Source of the DNA: Deltaproteobacteria bacterium
GTDB lineage: Bacteria; Myxococcota_A; UBA9042; PHBI01; JACKFB01
DNA length: 64,000 nt
Direction: 5' to 3'
Assembly (NCBI GenBank): GCA_020632695.1
Contig: JACKFB010000002.1
Span: 62,001 to 126,000 of the forward strand
Positions 44,091 to 53,708 of the stretch are shown here, in pieces (the first letter of the stretch is position 1; every line of letters starts with the position of its first letter). Made by a program: the position numbers and the translations under genes. The notes below the pieces were generated by a model, which made no database searches, was not told the DNA's origin, and saw only the letters and a program-made list of their open reading frames with translations.

Positions 44091-45575
44091 TCAGCGGCGC
44101 AGCAGGCGCTCCAGCCCACCGAAGAGCGCCGTGGCCCGCGCGACCAGGCGCATGGTCCGCTTCGAGTACGGATACCAGTGCGGTTCGGAGCGCAGCCCCA
44201 GCCGGTCCTCGGCCACGGACTGCTCGACCGTGTACTTCCGCAGGCCGCCCGGCCCGTGGCGCCGGCCGATGCCGCTGTCCTTGTCACCGCCGAAGGGCAG
44301 CTCGGGCAGCCCGTAGCTGATGACCACGTCGTTGATGCAGACGCTGCCGCTGTGCACCGCCCGCGCGACCCGGCGCGCCAGGGCCCGATCCCGTGACCAG
44401 ACGCTGGCGTTGAGGCCGTAGGTGCTGTCGTTGGCCAGCGCGACGGCCTCCTGGGCGCTCGACACCGCCATGACGGGGAGCACCGGGCCGAAGGTCTCCT
44501 CACGCATCAGCGCCATCGAGTGGTCCACGTCGACCACCACGGTGGGCTCGTAGAAGCTCTCGCCCAGACCCGGCGCGCGCTGCCCGCCGACCACCACCCG
44601 CGCGCCGCGCTCGACGGCGTCCCGCAGGTGCGCTTCGACCACCTCGAGCTGCGCCTGACGCGTCATCGCGCCGACGTCGCGCTCGTAGGCGCCGTCGATG
44701 CCCTGGCGCAAGGCACGGGTGCGGGCGACCACCCGCTCCACGAACGCATCGTGCACGACCGCCTCGACGTACACGCGCTCCACCGACATGCACATCTGCC
44801 CGGAGTTGAAGAAGGCGCCCCACACCGCCGCCGCCGCCGCGCGCTCGAGGTCGGCGTCGCGCAGCACGATCATCGGGTCCTTCCCGCCCAGCTCCAGGGT
44901 GCAGGGGATGAGCCGGCGGGCCGCCACCTGGGCGACCTGGCGCCCCACGGCGACGCTGCCGGTGAAGGTGAGCTGGTCGACCACCTCGCAGAGCGCCGCT
45001 CCCGTGCTCCCGTCGCCGGTGAGCACCTGGAACACGCCCGCCGGAAGCCCCGCCTCCCGCGCGATGCGCTCCACCTCCAGGCTGGACAGCGGCGTAAGCT
45101 CGCTCGGCTTGAGCAGGACGGCGTTGCCGGCGAGCAGCGCGGGGACCGCCTCGCCGAAGCCCAGCTCCAGCGGGAAGTTCCACGGGCTGATGATGCCCAC
45201 CACGCCGCGCGGGCGCCGCGAGATCCAGGCTCGCTTGGTCTTCACCAGGTGCGGCACCACCTCCTCGTCGGCCAGGAGCGCCTCGGTCCGGTCGATGAAG
45301 TAGCGCATGGCGTCGAAGAGCATCGTGAGCTCGATCAGCGCGTCGCCCCGCACCTTGCCCGTCTCGGCCACGAGCTGGTCCAGCAGGCTCTCGCGGTGTC
45401 GGATGAGCGCGCCCAGCACGTCGCCCATCACCCGCACCCGCGCGGGGACGCCGCGCTCCGACCAGGCCGCGAAGGCCGTGCGGGCCGCTCGGGCGGCGTC
45501 TCCGACCGCCTCGGCGTCGCGAACCGGCACCTCGCCGAGCCGCTCGCCCGTGTGGGGCGCGCGGACCTCGATCAC
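44091..45575 (-). CDS. NAD(P)-dependent aldehyde dehydrogenase
   Basis: A 494-residue oxidoreductase that turns aldehydes into acids. Visible are SPWNFPLELGFGEAVPALLAGN (coenzyme site, near residue 130), FTGSVAVGRQV, the general base E228 in LELGGKDP, the nucleophile C262 in FFNSGQMCMSVERV, and EETFGPVLPVM. The C-terminal tail is basic and partly hydrophobic (RTMRLVARATALFGGLERLL), reminiscent of membrane-attached fatty-aldehyde enzymes. Its start overlaps the gspN stop by 4 bp, so it is translated from the secretion operon; no functional link to secretion is evident. The substrate is not determined. Confidence 0.92.
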   Translation of the reverse strand: MIEVRAPHTGERLGEVPVRDAEAVGDAARAARTAFAAWSERGVPARVRVMGDVLGALIRHRESLLDQLVAETGKVRGDALIELTMLFDAMRYFIDRTEALLADEEVVPHLVKTKRAWISRRPRGVVGIISPWNFPLELGFGEAVPALLAGNAVLLKPSELTPLSSLEVERIAREAGLPAGVFQVLTGDGSTGAALCEVVDQLTFTGSVAVGRQVAQVAARRLIPCTLELGGKDPMIVLRDADLERAAAAAVWGAFFNSGQMCMSVERVYVEAVVHDAFVERVVARTRALRQGIDGAYERDVGAMTRQAQLEVVEAHLRDAVERGARVVVGGQRAPGLGESFYEPTVVVDVDHSMALMREETFGPVLPVMAVSSAQEAVALANDSTYGLNASVWSRDRALARRVARAVHSGSVCINDVVISYGLPELPFGGDKDSGIGRRHGPGGLRKYTVEQSVAEDRLGLRSEPHWYPYSKRTMRLVARATALFGGLERLLRR

Positions 45576-47128
45576 TCCAGGCCTTCTTCGCCCTCGAGCG
45601 GCGGCTCCTCGCCCTCCTCGGGCAGGGGCTCCTCACCCTCGAGCGGCTCCTCGGGCTCCAGCTCCTCGGCGGGCGGCTCCTCCGGGTAGGCCTCGTCGTG
45701 TCCGGGCGCCTCGGTCTCGGTGGGGACGGGAAGCGCCCGCGCCGACGGGAAGTTGCGTCGGCCCAACGGGGTCACGGGCGTCGGCGCCGCGATGGGCGCC
45801 GGGCGCGCGGCCCCGTCCAGCGCGCTTCGGGACACGCCGCGTACCGGCGCCCGCTCGGCGCGCTCCTTGGCCGCCGCCCGCGCCGCCGCCGCCGCCGCCG
45901 CACGCGCGGACACGGCCCCACGCCCCGTCGGGGCGCCGGTGCCGCTGGTCGAATCCGGCTCGGCGGCGGGCTCCGCCGGCTCGGCGGCTGGCTCGGGCTC
46001 CTCGGACGCGCCGCTGGTGAAGCGCGGCTTGCGCGTCTTGAATCCGCCTCGCACCCGCGGCGGCTCCGGCTTGCAGTCGGGCTTGCTCAGGGTGCCCCGG
46101 CAGCCGATGCCCAGCACACCGTCCCGCATCGAGCCGCGCATGCGGGCGTCCTGGCGGAAGGCCATCTGGAGGATCTTGTTGGGCTGGCTCATCTCGCCGT
46201 CGTCGCCCTTGACCCGCTTCTCCAGGAACGCGTCGGTGAAGTGCACGGCGAAGTGGATGTCGATGAGCGCGTTGCCCAGCGGCTCCCCCTGCCGCACGTT
46301 GATGACGCTGGCGTCGTCGAACTCCAGCTCCAGGTCCTTGCCGCTGGCGCCCACGTCCTCGAAGCGGATGACGGTGTCATCGCCCCCACGACCGCGCACG
46401 GCGCCCTTGCGCGCGGCGCCGACCTCGCTGGCCTTGCCGGCCACCAGCTTGAGCTGGAGCTCCCCCAGGTCCACGTCGCTCAAGGTGAGCGGGCCGAGCT
46501 GCCGCGTCGGGATCACCGGCTTGACGATGCGCGCCGACGAGAGCCCCACGTCCACGGTCCCCTCGATCTCCGAAGGATCGACGCCCTGCTTCAGGTCGAT
46601 GGTCCCGCCCAGCACGCCCTGCAGGTCATAGCCCACCAGCGCCAGGAACAGGCCCTCCGGCCCCAGGCGCACGCCCTCGATCGCCTCGATCGACAGCTCG
46701 CTCCCCTCCTCGGGCACGCGCTCCAGCCGACCTCCGCGTACGGTGCCGCCCTGCATGTCCATCTCGAAGGTCGCGTGCAGCGCCCGCGACAAGGCCAGGG
46801 CGAACACCCCGACATCGCCCTCGAAGCGGTCGATCTTCAACACCCGCGGCGGCCCGGGCTTCGGCGGCGGCGCGCCCGGCGGACCGGCCACCTTCTTGGG
46901 CTGCAGCTTCACCACCACGTCGGTCAGCTCGGCGCCGCCGGTCACCGACAGGTCCAGCTCGCCGATGCGGACCTCCGCGCCCAGCGCCTCGCCGCCCTTG
47001 TCCTCGAGGAACTCCCGGGCGCGGTCCTCGGGGAAGGTCCACACCGCGAAGATCAGCGTGCAGAAGACGAAGAAGGCGACGTAGCCGGCGCCCTTGGCGG
47101 TGCCGATGAGGATGCGGCGCGCGTTCAC
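45572..47128 (-). CDS. gspN: type II secretion system protein N
   Basis: A 518-residue inner-membrane-anchored protein of the GspN family. One N-terminal helix (YVAFFVFCTLIFAVW), then a long beta-rich periplasmic part (residues 50-360) with repeated amphipathic strands, as in AsmA-like proteins. The last about 150 residues are Ala/Arg, then Pro/Glu-rich low complexity (EELEPEEPLEGEEPLPEE) and are probably disordered; this tail makes it longer than the usual 250-350 residues. It overlaps gspM and the aldehyde dehydrogenase gene by 4 bp each. Confidence 0.8.
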   Translation of the reverse strand: MNARRILIGTAKGAGYVAFFVFCTLIFAVWTFPEDRAREFLEDKGGEALGAEVRIGELDLSVTGGAELTDVVVKLQPKKVAGPPGAPPPKPGPPRVLKIDRFEGDVGVFALALSRALHATFEMDMQGGTVRGGRLERVPEEGSELSIEAIEGVRLGPEGLFLALVGYDLQGVLGGTIDLKQGVDPSEIEGTVDVGLSSARIVKPVIPTRQLGPLTLSDVDLGELQLKLVAGKASEVGAARKGAVRGRGGDDTVIRFEDVGASGKDLELEFDDASVINVRQGEPLGNALIDIHFAVHFTDAFLEKRVKGDDGEMSQPNKILQMAFRQDARMRGSMRDGVLGIGCRGTLSKPDCKPEPPRVRGGFKTRKPRFTSGASEEPEPAAEPAEPAAEPDSTSGTGAPTGRGAVSARAAAAAAARAAAKERAERAPVRGVSRSALDGAARPAPIAAPTPVTPLGRRNFPSARALPVPTETEAPGHDEAYPEEPPAEELEPEEPLEGEEPLPEEGEEPPLEGEEGLE

Positions 47129-47775
47129 TCTTCTGCTCCCGCGGCCTTGTAGTAGAAGGTCGACACCACGATCTGGGCGTTCTTGCGGGCCACCCGGCCG
47201 TCCTGGAAGTCGCGGGTGAGCTCGATGTTCGTCACGAAGAGCATCTCGTTGGCGGCCTCGATCTTCTCCATCAGCTCGTAGATCGCGTCGAAGGTCACGA
47301 CGTCGCTGAGCGTGATGGGCTGGTCACGCCGATAGTAGCCCACATCGGACACCTTCTTGTCCTTGGCGCGCTTCTTCTTCTTGGAGATGTAGGTCTCCTG
47401 GGTCTGGTCGAACTGCATCACGTCGGCGAGCTTCTTCTGACCCTCGATCTCACCGCGCCGGTTGCGCGCCTCGAAGCTGATGCGCTTGGCGATCTCGTTG
47501 ACCGCCAGCTTCAGGTTCACGTCGGCGCTCTGCTCGGCCACCCGGCGCAGGCGCTCGGAGTGCTCGCGCTGCTCGAGGAAGGAGCCCGAGTTGGCGTAGA
47601 TGGTGCGGAGGGCGTCCCTGTCCTCGGAGATGCTCTCCTCGAGATCCGACACCGAGGAGCCCAGCCACAGCGCGACGAGGATGACCACCGAGCCCACGAG
47701 CAGGCTGAACATGGTCCCGACCAGCACCTTCTCGCGGGTGGACAGGCGATCGAACGAGATGCTGAGGCGCGCCAT
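47125..47775 (-). CDS. gspM: type II secretion system protein M
   Basis: A 216-residue bitopic inner-membrane protein of the GspC-L-M platform. A short cytoplasmic start (FDRLSTREKVLV), one helix at about 17-38, a coiled coil, then a ferredoxin-like periplasmic domain. Sequence similarity in this family is low; the call rests on topology and on position between gspL and gspN. Its ATG overlaps the gspL stop by one base. Confidence 0.8.
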   Translation of the reverse strand: MARLSISFDRLSTREKVLVGTMFSLLVGSVVILVALWLGSSVSDLEESISEDRDALRTIYANSGSFLEQREHSERLRRVAEQSADVNLKLAVNEIAKRISFEARNRRGEIEGQKKLADVMQFDQTQETYISKKKKRAKDKKVSDVGYYRRDQPITLSDVVTFDAIYELMEKIEAANEMLFVTNIELTRDFQDGRVARKNAQIVVSTFYYKAAGAEE

Positions 47776-49595
47776 CACGGCCCTCCCGTGGCAGCGGGCT
47801 TGTCGGCCTTCGGTTTCTCCTTGGCCTTCTCCTCGACGGGCTTCTGGCAGCCGATGTCGATCTTCAGCTGGAAGCGCAGCCAGTCCTGCCTGTCGCCGAA
47901 GCTGATACGCGTCGTGTCGTTGGTCTCCACCGAGCGGAAGCACACGTTGTGCTTGAGCTCGCCGGTGAAGGCCTCGACCGCCTCGATGTTGTTGGCCTCG
48001 CCCTTGATGAACGCCGTCTTGGTGTCGATCTGGACCTGCTTGAGCTCGACCTTGTAGCTGGTGTCCGGTTCGGGGACCAGCCGGTCACCCGGCATCAGCG
48101 GCACACCGTCTTCAGTGGTGGTGATGCCCTCGTCCTCCTCGTCGCCGTCGATGGGCGGCGCCGCGTCGCGTGGCCCCGGCGCGACGCCGGGGCGGCCCTC
48201 GACCTCGCGTCCGTTGACCGCCTCCTGGGCCGCCGTCACCTGGAGGAAGGCCTTGAAGGCGCTCATCTCGGGGAACACCTCCTCGGCCTCCGCCTCGGGC
48301 GGGTTCTTCACCTTGCTCAGCACGTGCTCGAAGTCGGTGTCCTCCTGGCCCAGCACGTTGCCGCTGTACCGCTCGAGCTGGGCGACCAGGGCTGCGTGGT
48401 TCTTCTCCAGGCCCTTGTAGTGAACGTACTGGCGCCCGAAGAACGCCACCAGCAACAGCGCCGCCATCGCCAGCAGCCAGCCCGCGCGGTCCCGGATCGC
48501 CGTGAAGTCCGACTCGTGCGCGAACTCGCCCTGGCGGAAGTCCACGCTCTCGCCGGCGCCCCCGCCGCCCAGGAAGCGCAGGGCCAGCGCGACCGCGGCG
48601 GGCGCCGACGCCTCGACCTCGGAGCGCGCTCCTGCCTGCGACCACGGCGCGCCAAGGACCTCGGGCCGCCGCACCGGCAGGGCCAGCGCGCGCGACAGCG
48701 ACTCGTCCATCCCCGGGATCTGTGAGGTGCCGCCGAACACCAGCAGCTCGCCGACCTCGGCCTCGTGCTGGTTGGCGAACGCGTGCAGCGTCAGTCGCAG
48801 GTCGCGCAGCACCGGCTCGAGCGCCTGCCAGGCGATGCGCGCGAGCTTCTCGCTGGTGGCCGGCTCGACGCCCGCCACGGCCTGCCCGTCGAAGCGCACC
48901 GCGTGGTGCTTGAGGCGCTCGGCCTCGCCGTAGTCCAGGTCCAGCGCGCGCATGATGGCGCTCGTGATGTGATGGCCGCCACCGCTCAGCGTGCGCACCG
49001 TGTGGGCCACGCCGTCGCGCACCACCGACACCGAGGTCGTGAGGTGGCCGATGTCCACCATGGCCACCGCGTCGCCGGCCGCCGGACTCCCCAGATGGGT
49101 GAGCAGGTGCGGGTACGCCAGCGTGTCCAGGGTCAGGATCTTGGGCGCCGCGTCGGCCTCGCCCAGCTCGCGCAGGTAGCCGGCCAACCAGCGCCGCTCG
49201 ACCGCCGCGCACAAGAGCCGCGAGCCGCCCTCCTCGGTGGGGCCGACCCGATAGTAGTCGTAGACCAGATCCTCGAGATCGAAGGGCAGCATGTCCTCGA
49301 GCTGGAAGCCCAGGATGCTGCGGATCCGCTTGTCGTCGGAGAAGGGCAGGGTGAGCTCGCGCACCAGCACGCGCTTGCCGGGCACCGCGGCGGCGATGGC
49401 GTCCCACTCCTTCACGTCGCGTAGCACGCCGCGCACGGCCGGCGCCACGCCGCCCGGCGCCGGTTCGCCCGAGGGCCCGCGCGGGATGTGGTGCTCCAGG
49501 ACGTCCACGAGGGTGAAGCCTCGCAGCGTCGACTCGAGCACCGCGGCCTTGATCGACCAGCTACCGATGTCGAGGCCGATGACGGTCTTGGCCAT
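47775..49595 (-). CDS. gspL: type II secretion system protein L
   Basis: A 606-residue platform protein that docks the GspE ATPase. The N-terminal roughly 330 residues are an actin/PilM-like fold (VIGLDIGSWSIKAAVLEST; MVDIGHLTTSVSVV; LLVFGGTSQIPGMD). A membrane helix lies near 395-415 (WLLAMAALLLVAFF), and a periplasmic domain follows. The ATG at 49595 is preceded by AGGAG. Longer than E. coli GspL because of acidic linker sequence in the periplasmic part. Confidence 0.88.
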   Translation of the reverse strand: MAKTVIGLDIGSWSIKAAVLESTLRGFTLVDVLEHHIPRGPSGEPAPGGVAPAVRGVLRDVKEWDAIAAAVPGKRVLVRELTLPFSDDKRIRSILGFQLEDMLPFDLEDLVYDYYRVGPTEEGGSRLLCAAVERRWLAGYLRELGEADAAPKILTLDTLAYPHLLTHLGSPAAGDAVAMVDIGHLTTSVSVVRDGVAHTVRTLSGGGHHITSAIMRALDLDYGEAERLKHHAVRFDGQAVAGVEPATSEKLARIAWQALEPVLRDLRLTLHAFANQHEAEVGELLVFGGTSQIPGMDESLSRALALPVRRPEVLGAPWSQAGARSEVEASAPAAVALALRFLGGGGAGESVDFRQGEFAHESDFTAIRDRAGWLLAMAALLLVAFFGRQYVHYKGLEKNHAALVAQLERYSGNVLGQEDTDFEHVLSKVKNPPEAEAEEVFPEMSAFKAFLQVTAAQEAVNGREVEGRPGVAPGPRDAAPPIDGDEEDEGITTTEDGVPLMPGDRLVPEPDTSYKVELKQVQIDTKTAFIKGEANNIEAVEAFTGELKHNVCFRSVETNDTTRISFGDRQDWLRFQLKIDIGCQKPVEEKAKEKPKADKPAATGGP

Positions 49596-49644
49596 GGGGC
49601 GAGGGACTCCTGGGCGCAGGCGGCGTGATGCGCCGCGGCGCATC

Positions 49645-51021
49645 CTACTGGATGTTGAAGTACACGGGCTCGCCGGTCGACAAATCGACGACCGTCGTCA
49701 GCTTCCGCTTGGTCTGGTGAAAGGTCCCGGTCGCCTCGATGCGCACCATGGTGGTCATCACGTCGAGGTGATCCTGCACGGTGCGAGCGTTGACCGGCAA
49801 GCTGGTGCCCGTCTGCATCGTCACCGGAAAGTCTCGGAAGAAGCTGATGAATTTGCTCATGTTGGTGAAGGGCGTCGAAAACGCCGCCTTCTTCAGCTCG
49901 CGGCAGGTCTCCAGCATGATCAGCGCCTCGTCGATGGGCGGGACCACGCCGGGGAGCACGTTCCAGCAGAGCTGCAGGCGCAGCGCCTCGTCGTCGATGG
50001 CCTGGCAGAGCACGCCCTTCAGGGTGGCGAGATCGGCGTCGTTGACGTTGAGCTTGCCCGTGGAGAACACGGTGAGCTTGTCGCGGATCTTGCAGTAGAT
50101 GTCCGACGCCATCCCCGCCACGAGCTGGACCTCGCCGACGGTGTCCATCTTGGCGTTCTTGACCTCGTAGCCGTAGCGGGCGTAGTCGGCCGCCTCCGAG
50201 CCGCCCGACTCGATGAACTCGCCGTTGGGGCCCACGTCGGTCTTGTTGTCGTCGGCGTCGGTCCAGTCCATCACGTTCAAGATGACCTGGATCATCTCGT
50301 CCTCGGAGTCGAACTCCCCCGAGTCGAGGAAGGGCCGCAACAGCCCGTAGAGCTTCAGCCCGAGCTGCTTGCGCTGGACGTCCAGGTTGAACGCCGCCGG
50401 CCGCGCGCCGCCCTGGGCCCGGTTCTGGGCGGCCTGGCGCAAGGCACCGAGGGCGCTCGGCGGATCGGTGGAGGCCGCGTTGAGGTTGGTGCGGCTGTCC
50501 TCGGCCGTCACCACGCACTCGAAGGCGCCGCCCTCTCGCACGCCGACGGCCTCCTCCTTGCTCATGTCCAGGATGTCCAGGCCGAAGAAGTTGGCCCGCC
50601 CCGTCGAGAACACGTGCACGAACTCGCAGGCCTGCCGCCAGATCTCGATGCCCGTCCCGCCGCCGCCCCCGCCCATGAGCGAGAGCGCCGTCTTCATCTG
50701 CGGGAAGTTCTTCTTCGCGTTCACCGCCAGCAGCGCGATCTCCATGGAGCTGCGAGCGTGATAGAGCGCCTGCGTCTCGGCCGTGACGTTGCCGGCCATC
50801 CAGATGTTCGTGCGCGTGTTGTAGGCGAACTCGGTCGACATCGCCCCCATCACCGCGACGGTGACCATCACGATGAGCAGGGCCACGCCGCGCTGGCTCC
50901 CCGGCACGTCGGAGCGCACCGTCTCGCGCACCGCAGCGCGGGTGAGCCGCAGCGCGTCCCGGAGCGGCATCGCGGCCGAGGCCGCGCCCGCCCGCGTCAT
51001 CTGTGGGGTCGCGTCGTTCAT
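49645..51021 (-). CDS. gspK: type II secretion minor pseudopilin GspK
   Basis: A 458-residue tip pseudopilin. The prepilin cleavage site QRG-VALLIV lies after residue 45, so the leader is unusually long. The mature N-terminal helix (VALLIVMVTVAVMGAM) lacks the Glu5 present in other pseudopilins, as is normal for GspK. A large alpha domain follows, with TEDSRTNLNAAS and FSTGKLNVNDADLATL, typical of GspK. The gspJ stop codon follows after a single base. Confidence 0.9.
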   Translation of the reverse strand: MNDATPQMTRAGAASAAMPLRDALRLTRAAVRETVRSDVPGSQRGVALLIVMVTVAVMGAMSTEFAYNTRTNIWMAGNVTAETQALYHARSSMEIALLAVNAKKNFPQMKTALSLMGGGGGGTGIEIWRQACEFVHVFSTGRANFFGLDILDMSKEEAVGVREGGAFECVVTAEDSRTNLNAASTDPPSALGALRQAAQNRAQGGARPAAFNLDVQRKQLGLKLYGLLRPFLDSGEFDSEDEMIQVILNVMDWTDADDNKTDVGPNGEFIESGGSEAADYARYGYEVKNAKMDTVGEVQLVAGMASDIYCKIRDKLTVFSTGKLNVNDADLATLKGVLCQAIDDEALRLQLCWNVLPGVVPPIDEALIMLETCRELKKAAFSTPFTNMSKFISFFRDFPVTMQTGTSLPVNARTVQDHLDVMTTMVRIEATGTFHQTKRKLTTVVDLSTGEPVYFNIQ

Positions 51022-51022
51022 C

Positions 51023-51844
51023 TCAGTACCAGAGCGGGTCGGTCACCCGCAGCTCGACCTGGGTCTCCAGCGGATACTCGCGCCCGGTCTCGTCCTCGAG
51101 CACCAGCTTCACGCGGATCCGCGAGGGCAGGGTGATGCGCTCCATCACGTCCTGCTCGCTCTTCTCGGCCACCTTGTCGTACGCCTCGGCGGCCACCTGG
51201 TTGCCGATCCGCTGCCCGATCCCGCCGGTGTCGTCGGTCCGCAGCGCCTCGGCCGCGTCACGCGCCAGCTTGATGGTCTTCAGCATCTCGCGCTTCTCCA
51301 CCGCGTCGTCGATGGTCACCTCCCACTCGGACTCCCAGTCCTGCCCCTCCTCGTTGTAGTACTCGAACTCCAGCTCCTTCACGCCCTGTAGCACGACCTC
51401 CTCGCGGCCGCCCTTGCCGCCGCGCTCGTCGATGTGCAGCTTCACCCGCCGCACCACGGCCGGCTGGCCCTCCTCGTCGCGGTCGAGGCGGTACTCCACC
51501 TCCAGCTCGTCGCTCTCGTGCGCGTCGCGGCGGATCGGCTCATAGGCCGACGTGTTGAAGGTCAGCCGGTCACGCGCCCCGTCGAACAGCGTCTCGGTGC
51601 GCTTGTCCTCGGCCTGGTGGAGGCTGAGGAAGGCCATGGAGACCTCGCGCTTGAAGCGCCCCAGGAACACCCGCGCCGCGTGGTAGCGCTCCTGCAGCAC
51701 GTCGGCCCGCTGCTGCGAGCGGATCGTGATGACCAGGCTCCCGTAGGTCAGGAACCCCATGACCGCGAGGATGGCGACGGCCACCATCACCTCGATCATC
51801 GTCATGCCGCGCCTGGACGCGGCTCGTCGCGGCGTCCACGTCAT
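51023..51844 (-). CDS. gspJ: type II secretion minor pseudopilin GspJ
   Basis: A 273-residue pseudopilin. The N-methylation motif is RRG-MTMIEVMVAVAILAVM, cleaved after G13 with Glu at +5 and Met at +1. A beta-rich C-terminal domain follows (DRLTFNTSAYEPIRRD, VELRVTDPLWY). The ATG overlaps the gspI stop by 4 bp. Part of the GspH-I-J-K tip complex. Confidence 0.9.
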   Translation of the reverse strand: MTWTPRRAASRRGMTMIEVMVAVAILAVMGFLTYGSLVITIRSQQRADVLQERYHAARVFLGRFKREVSMAFLSLHQAEDKRTETLFDGARDRLTFNTSAYEPIRRDAHESDELEVEYRLDRDEEGQPAVVRRVKLHIDERGGKGGREEVVLQGVKELEFEYYNEEGQDWESEWEVTIDDAVEKREMLKTIKLARDAAEALRTDDTGGIGQRIGNQVAAEAYDKVAEKSEQDVMERITLPSRIRVKLVLEDETGREYPLETQVELRVTDPLWY

Positions 51845-52542
51845 GGGGCGGAGTTCGCCTCCTCCGCCTCGGGCACCGACACGATGAAGGTCTCGATCTC
51901 CAACACCTTCTCGGCGTTGCCCCGCTCGTCCCACGAGATGCGCACCCGCAGCTTGCGCGTGCTGCGGGCCGCCTGCTCGATGATCGTCGGCAAGAACGAC
52001 GCCATCAGCGGCATGTTCTGGCACATCTTCTGGATGTTCAGGCCGCACAGCGACGCGAACTGGGGGTCCAGCAGCGCCTTGAGCGCGCCCAGCTCGCCGA
52101 TGAGGTTGGCGTCGCCGGTCCCGGCCACGTCGTTGAGGTTCGGCAGCCCGCTGCCGGCCGGCCCGCCGCCGCACAGGGTCTGGATCAGCGGCGACCCGCC
52201 CACCGTCTCGGTGGCCTGCTCGCCCAGCGCGGCGATGTTGTCGGCGCCCACGTCGAGCGCCAGCAGGTCGAAGCGGCAGTCGAAGTCGCGAAACTCGCGC
52301 GGGAGCTCGCACTTGCGCTCCTCGAGGCTGTTCTCGGGGAACCCCTCCAGCCGGTACTCCTCCTCCAGGTCCAGCACGACCGAGTCCAAAAGCTGCGTCG
52401 CCGTCGTCAGGTTGTAGACGCGCGCGCCCTGCAGCAGCGACGAGCCCTGCGTCGACGAGATGGCGGCCATCAGGAACGCGAGGATCGCCATGGCGATCAT
52501 CACCTCCAGCAGCGTGAAAGCGCGGCGCCCGGCTCCAATCAC
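51841..52542 (-). CDS. gspI: type II secretion minor pseudopilin GspI
   Basis: A 233-residue pseudopilin. The GTG at 52542 overlaps the gspH stop by 4 bp and leaves an 8-residue leader ending RRA-FTLLEVM, so Ala replaces the usual Gly at -1; Glu is at +5. An insertion of about 90 residues in the C-terminal domain (several Cys, Gly-rich) makes it longer than the usual 120-130 residues. Confidence 0.85.
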   Translation of the reverse strand: MIGAGRRAFTLLEVMIAMAILAFLMAAISSTQGSSLLQGARVYNLTTATQLLDSVVLDLEEEYRLEGFPENSLEERKCELPREFRDFDCRFDLLALDVGADNIAALGEQATETVGGSPLIQTLCGGGPAGSGLPNLNDVAGTGDANLIGELGALKALLDPQFASLCGLNIQKMCQNMPLMASFLPTIIEQAARSTRKLRVRISWDERGNAEKVLEIETFIVSVPEAEEANSAP

Positions 52543-53309
52543 TCGAGCTCCTTGATGAAGTCTGCGGGATCGAGCGGCGTGCTCGACCGCGACACGTGGC
52601 CCATCAAGCCGTCCAGGGCCAACGTCATCTCGGGCTTCGCGTCCTCTTCCGGGTTGCCCTGCTCGCCCAACCACACCCAGGCCTTCTCGGCGAAGCCCCC
52701 CGGGAAGAAGTGGATCGCCACCTTGCCGTCGGTCTGCTCGGCGCTGTGATGCGACGTGATGACCCCGGTGATCTTGATGCCCTTGGGCAGCGTGCGCTTC
52801 GAGAGCAGGTTGTCCTTCTTGCGCTGGTAGCCCATCGCCCGCGCCGTCTCGTCTCGAGCCGGCAGCGGCTGACCGTCGGGCCCCACCGCCCCCGCCTCGG
52901 CGGCCGCCGGCGAGCGCCTGGGCCGGTCCTCGTCCTCGTCGCCGTCCTGCCCATCGCCGGTCAGCTCGCCTTCCTCCGGCAGGTAGCGGGCGCAGGGATC
53001 GTCGGTCTGCAGCTCCTCGCCCCAGAAGGCGCCCTCGTTCAGGTCCAGCACCAACCGGTATGGCGTCCCGTTGATGACCGCCAGGTTGTAGGTGTAGCGC
53101 ATCGCCGCGGCCAGCATCCCGCCCGACGCCTTGAGGTCGGCGCGGCGGATGTTCGCGATCGACATGGTGACCAGTCCGATGACCAGCACCAGGATCGTCA
53201 GCGTCACCGCCAGCTCGATGAGGGTGAAGCCCGCCTGTCCCGACCTGCGCCGGGGCACGCGCGCCGCCCTCCCGAGGGCGCGCGCGCTATCGGGCCGCTC
53301 CATCCTCAT
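52539..53309 (-). CDS. gspH: type II secretion minor pseudopilin GspH
   Basis: A 256-residue pseudopilin. Cleavage site GQAG-FTLIELAVTLTILVLV, mature Phe at 28 and Glu at 32. The pilin-like body (MSIANIRRADLKASGGMLAAAMRYTYN) is typical of GspH. An acidic, Pro/Arg-rich loop near residues 115-150 enlarges it. Start could be the ATG two codons later. Confidence 0.88.
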   Translation of the reverse strand: MRMERPDSARALGRAARVPRRRSGQAGFTLIELAVTLTILVLVIGLVTMSIANIRRADLKASGGMLAAAMRYTYNLAVINGTPYRLVLDLNEGAFWGEELQTDDPCARYLPEEGELTGDGQDGDEDEDRPRRSPAAAEAGAVGPDGQPLPARDETARAMGYQRKKDNLLSKRTLPKGIKITGVITSHHSAEQTDGKVAIHFFPGGFAEKAWVWLGEQGNPEEDAKPEMTLALDGLMGHVSRSSTPLDPADFIKELE

Positions 53310-53318
53310 GCCACCTCG

Positions 53319-53708
53319 TCAGTTGTTGCAGATGTCGTCTTCGCTGCCCTCGACCTTGTCGGGTCCCTTGGAGCAGAGGTCGTACTGGTTGTCGCTGTTC
53401 CGGCTGGCCGGATAGCTGTAGATGAGGTCCTCCTTCCACGGATCCTTGAGCTGCTTCTCCTGGACGTACTTCTTCTCCAGCACGTCGCGCAGGTCGGTCG
53501 GGAAGTCGTTCTCGGCCGCGTACAGGTCGACGCCGTTGGCCACCGTACGAAGCTGGGCCTTGGCGCTGTCGACCTTCGCCTTCTGCATGAAGTTGACGAC
53601 GCCGACGCCGATGGCCGTGGACAGGATGCCGATGATGGCGATGACCACCATGATCTCGATGAGGGTCATGCCGCGCTGGTTGGCTGCGTATCGCAGGGAC
53701 TGGTTCAC
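53319..53708 (-). CDS. gspG: type II secretion major pseudopilin GspG
   Basis: A 129-residue major pseudopilin that forms the pseudopilus. GTG start; cleavage NQRG-MTLIEIMVVIAIIGIL after 13 residues, Met at +1 and Glu at +5. The C-terminal part has the family motif YPTDL-like FPTDLRDVLEKKYV, then KDPWKEDLIYSYP. Length is normal. Two cysteines near the end are unusual for GspG. Confidence 0.93.
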   Translation of the reverse strand: MNQSLRYAANQRGMTLIEIMVVIAIIGILSTAIGVGVVNFMQKAKVDSAKAQLRTVANGVDLYAAENDFPTDLRDVLEKKYVQEKQLKDPWKEDLIYSYPASRNSDNQYDLCSKGPDKVEGSEDDICNN

